A stretch of DNA of 64,000 nt, taken from NCBI GenBank assembly GCA_028751875.1, contig CM054155.1:47691982-47755981 (forward strand), given 5' to 3'. Shown here in pieces: positions 25,353-37,100 of this stretch; the stretch's first letter is position 1, and each line of letters opens with the position of its first letter. A program made the translations under genes and the position numbers. This stretch comes from Rapana venosa. Its lineage: Eukaryota; Mollusca; Gastropoda; Neogastropoda; Muricidae. A model generated the notes under the pieces. It was not told the origin of the DNA. It was given only the letters and a program-made list of their open reading frames with translations, and searched no databases.

Positions 25353-25437
25353 TCAAAAACGCACAGCTGCCATCATGGACACTTTGGTTTCGATGATGTC
25401 CTTCAGCCACTTTTCTCTGAATCGTGACTGTCCAGGT
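25353..25437 (-). CDS. AKAP14: AKAP14-like exon 4, with stop
   Basis: The exon follows ttttttgcag. It encodes PGQSRFREKWLKDIIETKVS, then MMAAVRF and TGA. The RFRExWLxDIIExK pattern is the family C-terminus. Confidence 0.91.
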
Positions 25438-25607
25438 CTGCAAAAAATAATATGTGTAAATATCTTAGCACAAAACATGTTGATAGTTCTGATGCAAAAA
25501 ATGGTTTACACATTTCAGAATGTCAGAAAAGAAAATCAGACATGAAACAAAGCAACTACCGCACATGTTTTGTGCATGCACGTATGCGCATATGGTCTCT
25601 GTCTCTG

Positions 25608-25662
<55 letters not shown>

Positions 25663-27864
25663 TAACCAAGTCAGACTGTAGCATAGACAAGGGAGTCATT
25701 AATCAAAGACACCAGAGAGCATTAAGAAAACCCAAGTGCTTCTATTACCTCCAAGAAATGCAACCACTTCAGCTGAGGCCAAGCCTATGGGTGAGGAGAA
25801 TTTATGCTCTCTAAACAGCATGCATTTATTTGACCATTTCTTCAAAGAATGCATGACTATGAATGTATGTACAAGTACAGTGTTAGTCTACTTTAACCTA
25901 GGAATAACCAAACGCAACCGTATATCTCTATATCAAGGGATTGTACTCATACAAAAGATAAGAAAACCAGTAAAGCTTTCAAAACAATGCTTGTGTCTAT
26001 TGCATTAATTTGCACAACAGTATGAAGGTTCTTAATTTTTAAGTTAGAAATAGTTTATTTGGGGTTTTCCTCCCCTTCCCATGAATACAATAATTAAGAT
26101 AATATTTTTATGTACCAAATATTCATTTGCATTAGATATCATTACTTCATAAAACATTATTCACTAAAATCTTAATAAAAATAACAAAACTTATGGTGCT
26201 TGGTGTATGACATTCAAAGGAATATTGAGTTTTGGCATAAACAATGCATTAAAAGTGTATTATCACTGATATATACAATGCATTAAAAGTGTAATATTGA
26301 AATATACAATGCATTAAAAGTGTATTATATTGCACACACAGCTGTTTTATATGCTTCTTCCAGTCTGTCACATATATTTTTATTTTCAATTATGGAGGGA
26401 GATTTGAGAGTGATTCACATACATGTTTATAGATTTGTGCTCACACATATTGTAGATTGTGCCCACACATATTATATGGCAGACATCTAAGCATTAATGC
26501 TACCCATAATTCGAAAATAGCTATCGTTCTGTACAGAGGGTAAACACTAGTGAAATCAGATCTAAAGATAGAAGGTGATACTAAGCCAGTCATGTTGCTT
26601 AGGAAGATATTTTCAAAATACAAATTCAAAAAATGAAGATAATGGATACACCATTTCACTTATATAAGAATACTTTTCATTACAGATATCACATTTAACT
26701 GGACTATCTTTCATTGGCTAGCTGTGGCAAATTCATTTAACAGATTTTTCAAATGCAGGATTGGTCTCTAAGTGTTAGGGAGATAAGTAAGATTTGATGG
26801 GAGATCAGATTTCAAAGGCATAATATCAATACAACCCATGGTTCTGATCTTGACAGATACGAATGAGATGAAGGCTTGGGGAAAAATGAGTTGCAAATGG
26901 ACAGTGATTGAAAGAGTGAATGTTTCTGATCTGAGTGGAGACTGGGTGATTTAGGGTCTAGTTTTCTTTTGATTACCCTATCAACAAGTGTGATCTAATT
27001 AACAATTTGGTAATGAAACAAAATTGTCACAGGAAAAGAAAGAAAAGAGAAAGACAGAAAAAGTTACATAGAATGAAGGGTAAATGTTGAACTACATTAG
27101 AAAAAGGAACACATTGCATGGCAAAGGATGTTCTAAATGTACTTACTTGTGGACTAGTCTGTTGGTCTCAAACACATAGAAAACATCCACAGGATAGTTC
27201 TGAAACAGACACAGAAAACACATACATCATTAGAATGACGGAAGACTCTTTTACACATGCATGCATGCACACATGCAACCACACAGTCACACACACACAC
27301 ATGCGGCAAAACCACCAACAAAACTATTAATCATAAATATAAATCTCAGAAAATCTTGTTCCATCAAATTTCTGTCATTCTCATTTTCCTATAATGTATG
27401 TTAGCAGACACAGGTAAACCATTGTATAAAATCAATAGCAGGTAATGCCAATTTCAAGAACATCGTGAAGATACCTTGGGCTTGATGGTGGAGACAACAA
27501 AGGTGAAGTAGACACAGGCAGTAGCCCGGGGCACTGGCTTGCGTCTGGTGGGGATGCTCCAGCGCACTCGGAAGCGATAGCGCTTGTCATAGGGATGAGT
27601 GTCCTCTCCTAGAAAGTCCACGCAGTACAGCCAGCTGTTGTCGTACTCCCATGTCTGCAAACAAGCGTCCACTATAGCTGAAGGTGTGATTGCGCTAAAA
27701 GGTCGGTGAAGTATTACTGGATACATTTCTTTTGTCCTGTGAGAACCGCAACAGTGAACAGATAAGTGCATCTCTCTCTCTCTGTCTGTCTCTGTGTGTG
27801 CGTGTGTATATACATATATATACATATATATATATACATATATATATATATTATTTACACACAC

Positions 27865-27895
<31 letters not shown>

Positions 27896-29200
27896 ATTTC
27901 TAAACATAAAAAGCTTTTTGTTTGGAGCTTGGGTTATGACTGACCATCTGATTCAGAAATACCATATAAGATTGTAAGATACATCATCAAACAACAGAAG
28001 AAAGAGTTGCAATATTTATTTTTGCACATGCTTGCAGTTAGTTAAAGCATCATTACCCCCCACCCCACCCCTAATCCCAACATATAAACTCACATTTATA
28101 CAAAGCATGGACTTTGACATGAAATGCAAGCTTGCTTTGTTTCTGAATGATAAACCATTTGCGAAAGAACTTAGTGTCACTGGTGTCCTTAAGAGACATG
28201 ACCATAGCCAACAACAGTGTTATATATCAGCCTGAGTGGGATCACAAGACCGGTGTTACAATGTACAGTGGTTGCATAGCATTGCATTTGCTTTAGAACA
28301 TTCCCAACATTGGGCATTTATTTTTAGGGTGACTTGCAGCGCCAAAGTGGGATGACTTGTGGCTACCAGTCCCTAAGTCAAATAGCTCTGCTGGGACTAT
28401 AATAAAACAACAACAAAATCTGTGTCCCCTCAACATTCATGACAGCAATTTCAACACACACTGTTCCATCTGTTAAACATTTCTAACATACTGCTGTAGC
28501 TACTGTCAGATCTAGCATCTTTGTTATACCACCACAAGACTAGTTGCTACTGCCAGGAACACAGCAGTAATATGAACAATATTTCTGAGAGCTATTTATC
28601 TATGATTACATTTCAAGATCAGACTATCTACACTGCACTGTGAGGTAAAACAACAGCACATAAAAACAGATACTACTGAAATGTATTTCAAGTGTAAACT
28701 GTAGCATATGAATAGAATGTGTCTGAACTGTTGCATGGTCTGACAACCTATTATAAGATTTTTCAAGTATTTATGTCAAGATCAATCGGTGAAGTAAATC
28801 AGATTCAGAAGTGTTTTATATCTTTTTCTGTAGTGTGCTCTTTGCTAATTTCTGTCACTAACTGAGCAGCGCAACGCTTAAATTAAAGCAACTTGCCATC
28901 AAATCAACCAACCTTGATGAATTCATGTATTTTCTCTTCTGCTTTCTCCACACAGAAATCCTCAATCGTCATCCAGCCAATGTCTTGAACATCGTAGTTC
29001 TCATCCCGGGATATAAAAGTGCTTTCTTGGGACAGGAGACCAGTTCTCAAGGACTCGCAGGTCTTCTCTCTCTCAGACATTCGGGTCTCCAGGCGACGAA
29101 AAGCTGAAGCAATGACGTCGTCGACCATGTCTTTGGCATTAGAAATGACATTGTCGACAAGGTCTTTTGCCTGGTCAGCATATGCGTCTGTTTCAGCCAT
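25353..29200 (-). CDS. AKAP14: AKAP14-like A-kinase anchor protein (AKAP28 family), complete
   Basis: Four exons on the minus strand, 29200-28913, 27654-27475, 27199-27147 and 25437-25353, join in frame to a 201-residue protein, close to vertebrate AKAP14 (about 197). Known family role: tethering PKA through its RII subunits to axonemes of motile cilia or sperm. Residues 6-34 form an acidic amphipathic helix (AKDLVDNVISNAKDMVDDVI), the expected RII-docking element. Residues 79-201 form the AKAP28 domain: WMTIEDFCVEKAEEKI, TWEYDNSWLYCVDFLGED, RWSIPTRRKPVPRATACVYF, STIKPKNYPVDVFYVFETN and RFREKWLKDIIETK. The stop is TGA at 25353-25355. The gene is head to head with CDC16, with 1.8 kb between start codons. 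The symbol rests on domain recall without a search. Confidence 0.9.
26222..26330. repeat. Three copies of acaatgcattaaaagtgta
   Basis: A 19-base block recurs three times at 30-45 base spacing in AT-rich sequence of the AKAP14-like intron 3. Confidence 0.75.
27147..27199 (-). CDS. AKAP14: AKAP14-like exon 3
   Basis: This 53-base exon lies between ctgtttcag and gtaagt. It encodes NYPVDVFYVFETNRLVH and ends in phase 2. Confidence 0.9.
27475..27654 (-). CDS. AKAP14: AKAP14-like exon 2
   Basis: Sixty codons between tgtttgcag and gtatct. It encodes the conserved core TWEYDNSW, VRWSIPTRRKPVPRATACVY and STIKPK. Both boundaries are phase 0. Confidence 0.92.
27777..27899. repeat. (CT)n, (TG)n and (TA)n compound array in AKAP14 intron 1
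   Basis: The array lies about 120 bases upstream of AKAP14-like exon 2 on its coding strand, so a long plus-strand frame there is spurious. Confidence 0.85.
28913..29200 (-). CDS. AKAP14: AKAP14-like exon 1
   Basis: This exon encodes residues 1-96. The ATG at 29200 is the first in frame, and the donor is AAG/gttggt. It holds the amphipathic RII-binding helix and the start of the AKAP28 domain (IGWMTIEDFCVEKAEEKI). Confidence 0.88.
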
Positions 29201-29465
29201 AATGTCCGGGACTGTGTTGATCAGGTCTTGTTGATGGCAGTGTCAGTTAGTCCAGAGATCTGCACAGCAGTTCATGATGTTGATCACATTCTGTGTCGCA
29301 TGGAATGACATTGACAACAGCTTGCGTCCTTTCCATCATTCATTACTCAAGTCACCAATCACTGTTTATAAATAGTAAATATAAGTTTTGTGGTCAGTAA
29401 GATATATATACACTGTTTAATGTTGTAGTCAGTAAGACATATATATATTATATATATATATATAT

Positions 29466-29503
<38 letters not shown>

Positions 29504-30590
29504 TATATATACACTGCATAATGTTAAACTCTATTATTCATTTTCTAGTGGTCAAATTGTAGGCATGATTATAAGCTGTGGTTCCAGCATGCACACCATG
29601 ATAGAGACTGTCCAGAACTGCTCTATGACAGTTGCAGGACGTCGTATAGCTGTGCTCAACCAACAAGATAAGTACAAGACAATGAAATCTGTCGCTTTGT
29701 CACATAACCCAGTTTATACTTAAGAGGATGAAGAACAACTTAAAAGACTTTATTTGGTTTAGAGAAACTTAAAAACACTACCAGGAGTAAAACAACAAAC
29801 GAGACAAGCAACTGTGGCCTAAAAGAATTGGTGTCACAAAATTTAAGCCAGTGAATCTCAAAATACTCATATTGTACAGTCACAGATGATCCTTCTATCT
29901 TTTAAGGAAGGACACAAAGCACAACAACAGTCTCTTGGTGATCTCCCAGCTGTGTCCACATGTTCCCTGAGTTAGCACTTGACAGGTGAAAAGTGTTATT
30001 GATTGCAAGTGGATAGTGTCCCAAATAGGGACTGTCCATCACCAGCTAATCATAAACTGATATTAAACATGGTGATGCAACATTGTCTACAGATTCCTCC
30101 TGCCATTACATTTTTTCTGATTTGTTCACATCAGCAGCTTTGGTGAAGATACCTTTTTTTGTTTCTCACACAGAATTCAATTCTCATTTTAAACAACAAA
30201 AATGAAGAAGTCAAGCTACTCATGGGATCTTTGAATAGGTATGGGTTTAAACATGATTTATTTAGTATGCATACACAACATAACATTGACAACCAATGCA
30301 GCAGGAGAACGGCCTCAAGCTACTGCTTTTTTAAGCCCAAACTCATTTGTTAACGTTCTCATGTTTTATGTAAGTACATCTATTGCTTCTCATATTTGCT
30401 AATATTTCTACTTTGTACATGAAATATGAACAGCCTGGGCTATGTTGGTTTAGTGTTCTGCAGAAATTGGGGAACTATGCTTTAATTGAATGCTAACTAT
30501 GTCAGAATGATGGATTGAAAACAAAATCAGATATGATCATCCTGCACATTTGACTACTTTAAGACACAGTCTCATACACGCGCGCACGCG

Positions 30591-30629
<39 letters not shown>

Positions 30630-30869
30630 CTTTGTTCATGATTGTCTGGGGTTTTCATGTTGATGCTTATTTTTCTTCTTCATTTTTGATCCCCTCCACG
30701 TAAGGATATCTCATCCGAAAGAGACCCGATCTTCGATCATATCCTTAATATTACAAGGCCAAATAGCAAGAAACTTCAGAAAATGTCTGAAAATATAGTT
30801 ACTTGCCTTTAAAGCAGAGAGAAGTTCTTTGTAATTATCTGCATTCACGTTTCACAGACTCTGGTGCCC
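29201..30869. other. Intergenic region between AKAP14-like and CDC16 genes
   Basis: It holds the (TA)n array, a (CG)n/(CA)n tract at 30578-30630 and no coding exon I can support. An untranslated first exon of the AKAP14-like gene may lie here, but I cannot place one. Confidence 0.45.
29400..29514. repeat. (TA)n array in the AKAP14-CDC16 intergenic region
   Basis: (TA)n with small breaks. It is flanked by related sequences ending cactgtttaatgtt and cactgcataatgtt. Confidence 0.85.
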
Positions 30870-31020
30870 TATATCGCCATCTTGTGTTTTCAGTCGTTGC
30901 TACGAGTGTACTGTCCAATGAAAACGTACATTAGCCCCCACAGGAAGTTCGCTGCCTAGCTTTCGCTTCTGAAGTGGCTGATTGGTTTAAATGTGCGAAG
31001 TACAAATTTTGGGCAACATC
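30870..31020 (+). promoter_or_regulatory. Candidate CDC16 core promoter
   Basis: Upstream of the CDC16 start lie a YY1-like CGCCATCTT (30875-30883), a CCAAT box (30915-30919) and an ETS-like AGGAAGT (30942-30948), with no TATA box. The start codon itself lies in a second YY1-like ATCATGGCGG. ETS plus YY1 is typical of TATA-less housekeeping promoters. Whether it also drives AKAP14, whose ATG is 1.8 kb away, is unclear. Confidence 0.5.
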
Positions 31021-31110
31021 ATGGCGGGGGAACCAGGCTGCCAAGAAAGAATAAACAATCAGTTCGATCTGGACAGGCTGCGAGAACATGTTTTGAGAAA
31101 CATTGAAAAG
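31021..31110 (+). CDS. CDC16: CDC16 exon 1
   Basis: This exon encodes residues 1-30, from MAGEPG to RNIEK, and ends in phase 0 at donor gtaagg. The DLDRLRE stretch aligns with the N-terminal dimerisation helix of CDC16. A decayed partial copy of this exon lies 340 bases downstream. Confidence 0.93.
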
Positions 31111-34100
31111 GTAAGGATGAAACCGAACGTTGATTAACAATCATGGTCATAGCAGCATGTGAGGGAGGGATCATCACTCCCTGCCGAACTTGCATCACAT
31201 CTATTCTACCTATCTATCTATCTGTCCCGTAGTCTGACGACCGTGGGGCCCTCAAAGACTCAACAACCAGTTCCCACCATTCCTCTCTCTGTTCTGCCTT
31301 TCTCAGGGTTTTGTTGAGTTCTAGGCCTGTCCATTCGCTGATGTTATCCTCCCAGCTCTTACAAATTTTGGGCAACAACCAGGCTGACATGAAAGAATAA
31401 ACAATCGGTTTGATCTGGACAGGTTGCGAGAACATGTTTTGAGAAACATCTGACATCTTAACATCTCACATCTATTAGTACTACTAATATTACTAATTAT
31501 TAGGCCTATCACGAGCTAAGCAGTAGTCCTGTAATAGGTATTGATCATACACTTCTTAATTAAAGTATTATAGTGGGTCATACTAGTATTAGGCCTACTG
31601 GCCTACTTGTAAATTTTCTTCCAATAAACAAGCATATCGATTTACACATTCCTTGTTACAATGTTAGGCAGTCTTGAATTTCAGCCTGATTCAAGATGAA
31701 GTCTGGTTGTGTTACTGCATAGTAGTTAGTACATACTCATCTTGCATCATGTAGCATCTATAGCCATACTACATAGCCATAGGCCACTAAACCTTCGCTG
31801 CCTAGGCATACTTAGGGCCTGTCTATCTATCTATCTGTCCCCTAGTCTGACGACTTTGGGGGCACCCTCAAAGACTCAACATCCAGTTCCCTCCATTCCT
31901 CTCTCTGTTCTGCCTTTCTCAGGGTTTTGTTGAGTTCTAGGCCTGTCCATTCGATGATGTTATCCTCCCAGCTCTTTCTTGGTCTGCCTCTTCATCTTCC
32001 TCCTTGGACAGTGCCTTGTAAAATTGTCTTTGCAAGTCCTTTGGATCTTGTGACATGCCCATACCATTTAAGTTTACGCTTTTTCACGATCGTTAGAAGG
32101 TTCTCATAGGGTCCAATGGTTTGCTGGATTCTGTTATGCACGCTTTCGTTGCTTATGTGGTCTTTGTAGGAGATGCCAAGGAGTCTCCAAAAGCATCTCA
32201 TCTCCACCGCCTGTACTCTTCTCTCCAAATCTGCAGTCAGGGTCCATGATTCACAGGCATACAGAAATATGGATATGACAAGGGAGCGTATTAGTCTGAT
32301 CTTGGAGATAACTTATAAGTGATATCTTTTTATCTCTCCAGATGGTGTTTAGTTTTGACAGTGCTGTTATTGTCTGTGTAGTCCTGCATACTACTTCTGG
32401 CTTGGATCCCTGGTCTGATACAATGGCTCCCAGGTACTTGAAGCTTTGAACTGTTTCCAGCTTCTGGTCATTAACCCTGATATCAGTGCTTAAAGCCGTT
32501 TGTGTTATTAGTCATCAGTTTGGTCTTCTCTGCACTGATTTCCATGCTGTATGTTTTGGAGGCCTTATTCAGGTGTTCTGGCAAGCTCTTTTTCTGATCC
32601 TGCTATTCCATCAATGTCATCTACGAAGCGGAGGTTTGTGATCGTTCTGCCACCAATGCTGACTGATCCTTCATGATGTTCCAGTGCATCGGCCATGATT
32701 CTCTCAAGGAAGATGTTGAAAAGAGTGGGTGAGAGTAGACAGCCCTGCCTTACTCCAACTGTTGATCGAAACCATTCTCCAATGTTGTTGTAGTACACTG
32801 CACTGGTGGCCTTGCTGTACAGCTGTTTGATGACTCTGATCAGGTTTGCATTGATGCTGTACAAATTCATGGTTGCCCACAAAGCTGCATGCCACACCCT
32901 GTCAAATGCCTTCTTAAAATCGATAAATACATGGTAAAGGTCTTGCTGATGTTGAAGGTACCACTCACATAGTATTCTGAGGTTGAATATCTGTTCTGTT
33001 GTGCTGCGCCCTGCTCTGAAACCTGCTTGTTCCTCAGCTGAGATGGTCTCTGCTTGTGGCTTCAGTCTATTCAATATTATCTGCAGCATGACCTTGCTTG
33101 GGTGGCATATGAGGCTGATTGTGTGGTAATTATGGCATTGTTGTAGATTTCCTTTCTTGGGGAGGGTGATGGTGAGTGACTGTGTCCATGGTGTTGGCCA
33201 TTTTCCTGTGCCAGATCTTGTTGCAGATTCTTAGTAGGGCGCTGATCATGGCTTCCCCTCCAGCTTGAACCAACTCAGCTGGAATGTTGTCAGCCCCTGC
33301 TGACTTCCCCTTTTTCAGCGATCTGACTGCTGTTTCCACTTTTTCTCGGAGGATAGGGTGACTGTCTGTATCTTTGCTTGCGGGTACATTAAGGACTTCT
33401 GGATCTCCTGCGGTTCTATAGTTATACAGGTCGGAGCAGTATTCTGTCCATCTGTTCAGAATATCCTGGTCATCAGTGAGACTTTTGCCATTTTTGTCTT
33501 GGATTGTTAAACCTTTTCCCTGTTTTGTGCTAGTCAGGTCTTTCACCAGCTGATATGCTTTCTTGCTATTGTTTTTCTTGATGTTCTCTTCAATGTTTTG
33601 GCACTGTTCACCGATCCATTTCTCTTTTGCCTCCGTCATGGACTTCCTGATTCTTTTGTTGACTGCCCTATATTGTTCTGCTCTTTCTTTTGTTTCATTT
33701 TTCTTTTTCTTCAACTCTCTGCGCTTGTTGCATAGTTGTAGGATGTTAGGTGTGACCCATGGTTTTTTTACTGGTCGGTGTTTGCCAAGAAGCTTGCTTG
33801 CTGTTTCAGTCACTGCTGTATTGAAACTATTCATCAGTGCATCTATGTCTGAGTCTATCACAGTGAGTGCTGCAAACTTTCCACCTATCCTTGCTTGAAA
33901 AATTTCTAATACCTCTGGGTCCTTCAGCTTCTCGGTCAAATTTGATCCTGATGTTGTTCAGCTTGTGGATTTTCTTAAGACGTAGTCGGAAAGTCATCAT
34001 CACAAGATCATGATCACTCCCTATGTCTGCTCCTGGAAAACTTCGTGTCTGTGCGATGTTAACGCTAGATTGAAACTGTCTTTTCACCATGATGTAGTCT

Positions 34101-37100
34101 ATTTGGTTGTGGTGTTCTCCATTTGGGCTATGCCGTGTCCATTTTCTGGATTTCTTGTGTGGGCCAAGTGTATTCACTAGCTGGAGGTGGTTGTTACTGG
34201 CAAACTCCAGGAGTCTCAAGCCTCTTTCATTTGATTGGTTATTTATTGCAATGTGGCCCACAAACGCCCTCCCAATCTTTCCATGCATCTTCTCCTAACT
34301 TGGCGTTCCAGTCACCTTGCACAACAAGGATGTCTTTCTTGGGAGTTTGATTCAGAACCTCTTGTAGCTGGTCATAAAAAATACTTCTATGGCTTCATCT
34401 GTGCAGTCTGATGTAGGGGCGTGTGCCTGTACTACAGTTTTGTTAAAGGGGGTTGCTCTCAGGCGGATGGTACTAAGTCTGCTGGACACAGGCTGACAGC
34501 TCATGACGGTGTTCATGGTGTCTTTGTGAACGAGAAACCCCACGCCGTGTTCATGTTTATCTTGTTTTCCACTGTAGTATAATTTGTGGTCTTCCTGGGT
34601 CGTTGTTTCTCCCATGTTTTTCCACCTTCGCAGAGCCCAAGGATGTGCCATTGATATCTGGACATCTCATGTGTCAGTTCTTCCACTTTGCCTGCAGCTC
34701 TTAGTGTCCGTACATTCCATGTGCCAATGATGGTGTTGTTTCTGGCACGGATTTTGCTGTGTTTTACATCAGTAGCATACTTTCGACCTCTGTCCTGATG
34801 AGCAACAGAAGGCGCAGTCCTTGGTAACCCGGGCGACGACCGATCCGGAATGGAGATTCTGGCTGTCTTCTTCATGGATGGGCCTGTATTAGTGTATAAT
34901 TTCATATTTAACAGTCATCAGTAAAGTTGCTTGATCAGCACATAGCACAGTCCCCCAAGCATTTTTTATTGTATAAATTATATAACCATGTACCAGTTGC
35001 CACTCTAACTGTCAAAAGTGTCATGGCAGACCACCCATTACTTTTTTTCTTTCCCTGTCTGCAACTGTATTTGTTTCCCTGACTTGCAGGGACAACTCTT
35101 GCTGCCATGGGTTCTTTTGTGTACGCAAAATAATTATGTGTAACTGAAACGCATGGGACTTTGGTTTATTGTCTCATCTGAAAGACTAGCACCCAGAGCA
35201 CCTCTTGTGGTTTTTAGTTGGGTTTTTTCTAGGGCCTATATAATTTCATACGTTACAGTCATTTACAATCAAGGTGCTTGATTGGCACATGATTGATACC
35301 ACCCAATCCTCCAAACAACATTACACAGTCCAAGTACCCTGATACAGTGATAGTGATACACATCATACGCTGATACAGTGATAGGGCCTCTGTGGTCGGT
35401 GGGGCTAACAGGATTGGATTGGATTGGATTGGACCCGTCTAGTAATCAAAACAGTTATGAAGTAGACTAATCAAAACCGTTATTTCCAGGGATGGCACTT
35501 GGACATCAATTGATATGTTTTTACTTTTTCAGGTTTTTGTTTTTTATATCAATAAAAGCAATATAAAAATGGCCCTGGAGTGAGAAACTGAGAAAGAGTG
35601 ATTTGCCCTCATGGGAGGGAGACCTTATTTATGTAATTTGACTCATTGTCCCTTAGTTAATGTTTGTTTTTTAAACCTTAACATCTGACAACTGTCCTTT
35701 GAATAGTAAAGTACCCACTGTGCTAGTGGTATACAGTATACTTGAGTTTGATGGGAATTCTCAAGCACAGAAGTCGGGTTAAAGAAAAATGAAATTAAGG
35801 TGGTCACGAGACTAACAACAGATGCCACTGAATCAGATTTTTTTTTAGAAAAATGCATGGCAGTGATGATGGTATGGTTTTGATATTAGTTATTACTGTA
35901 TAACTTAGAGTGCATTTTGCTTAAAAGAAATCACTTTTTAGACTTAGTTACTGAATAGTGGCAGAGCTGTGCACTACACCTCCCATCATGAATAATAAAT
36001 TATGCTTGTGTTACTGTCATAGTGTCAACCAGGCCTTAGGCTTATGACTGTAAGTAACTAGATGAGATAGAAACAAGTTTGCAAGTACTTGACCAATATT
36101 CACAAAATTGCATTCTCTTTTCTTTGCGTGTATGTTTCAGTATTTGCATTCAGTGTGTGTGTGTGTGTGTGGCAGTTTGAGTTTGATAACCTTACCACTA
36201 GACCAGTTAGTTCCATAAGAACTTGAGCCTTGATTTATTTGGGTGATGCTTTGTTTTTCAGCACAATTATGAAACCGCACTCTTCTGGGCAGATAAACTG
36301 GTGACTTTGTCAGAAGCCTTCAGTAATTCCCAAGGTGAGTGAAGTCTACGTGTATGATTCGGTATGTCACAGAAATTTACTGCTATACATAGTGCTAAAG
36401 TGTGTTCAATTGAAAACACTTTGCTTTTGATATTTAATTCATAGATTTGTAATTTTATCCCCCTTTTTCCATTTTTGGTAACTTTTCTACTCATACTACT
36501 AAACTGGTATGAAGTGTGTCATTGTATGACAAAAAAATGTGTGATGACATCCTGCATTGTGAAAAAAAACCTAAAAGAAAAGGCAACTACTCGGGCCACG
36601 GCTGCTCAAAACAGGAAAAACCCGACTCTTTAGTTGGCGGCTGGAACTTTCACTCCCTAACCTAAATTCCCTCTGGCTGCTATCTAGGCACCGCGTGGTC
36701 AGGGGTCCAAGTCCAGCGTCTCACGGTGCCAGCACACATTCCTTCTTTGCTGTCTATTAGCAACTGGGCGAATTTTTATTTGAAAGGCTTATAAATTTTA
36801 TCATTTGCTGCTGGATTTTCTACCTTATTTTTACAGTACTCATACTTTAGTGAACAAAACTTTAACACCTGCTTTACTTGTTTGTGGTGACGGTTGTACC
36901 GCTACTTTGGTGAACTAATTTTAAACATTTTTTTTTACAAACACGGTGTCTCCCAAGAAATGAAGGGATGAATGTTTGTGTGTTTTCTGTGAGTGTGTGT
37001 GTAAGTAAGTAAGTAAGTCTTCAATTTTAACGTCTTTCCACTTAAAGTGATACCAGACAACCCTAAAATAGGAGACTGAATATGAGAGAGAGAGGGGAGG

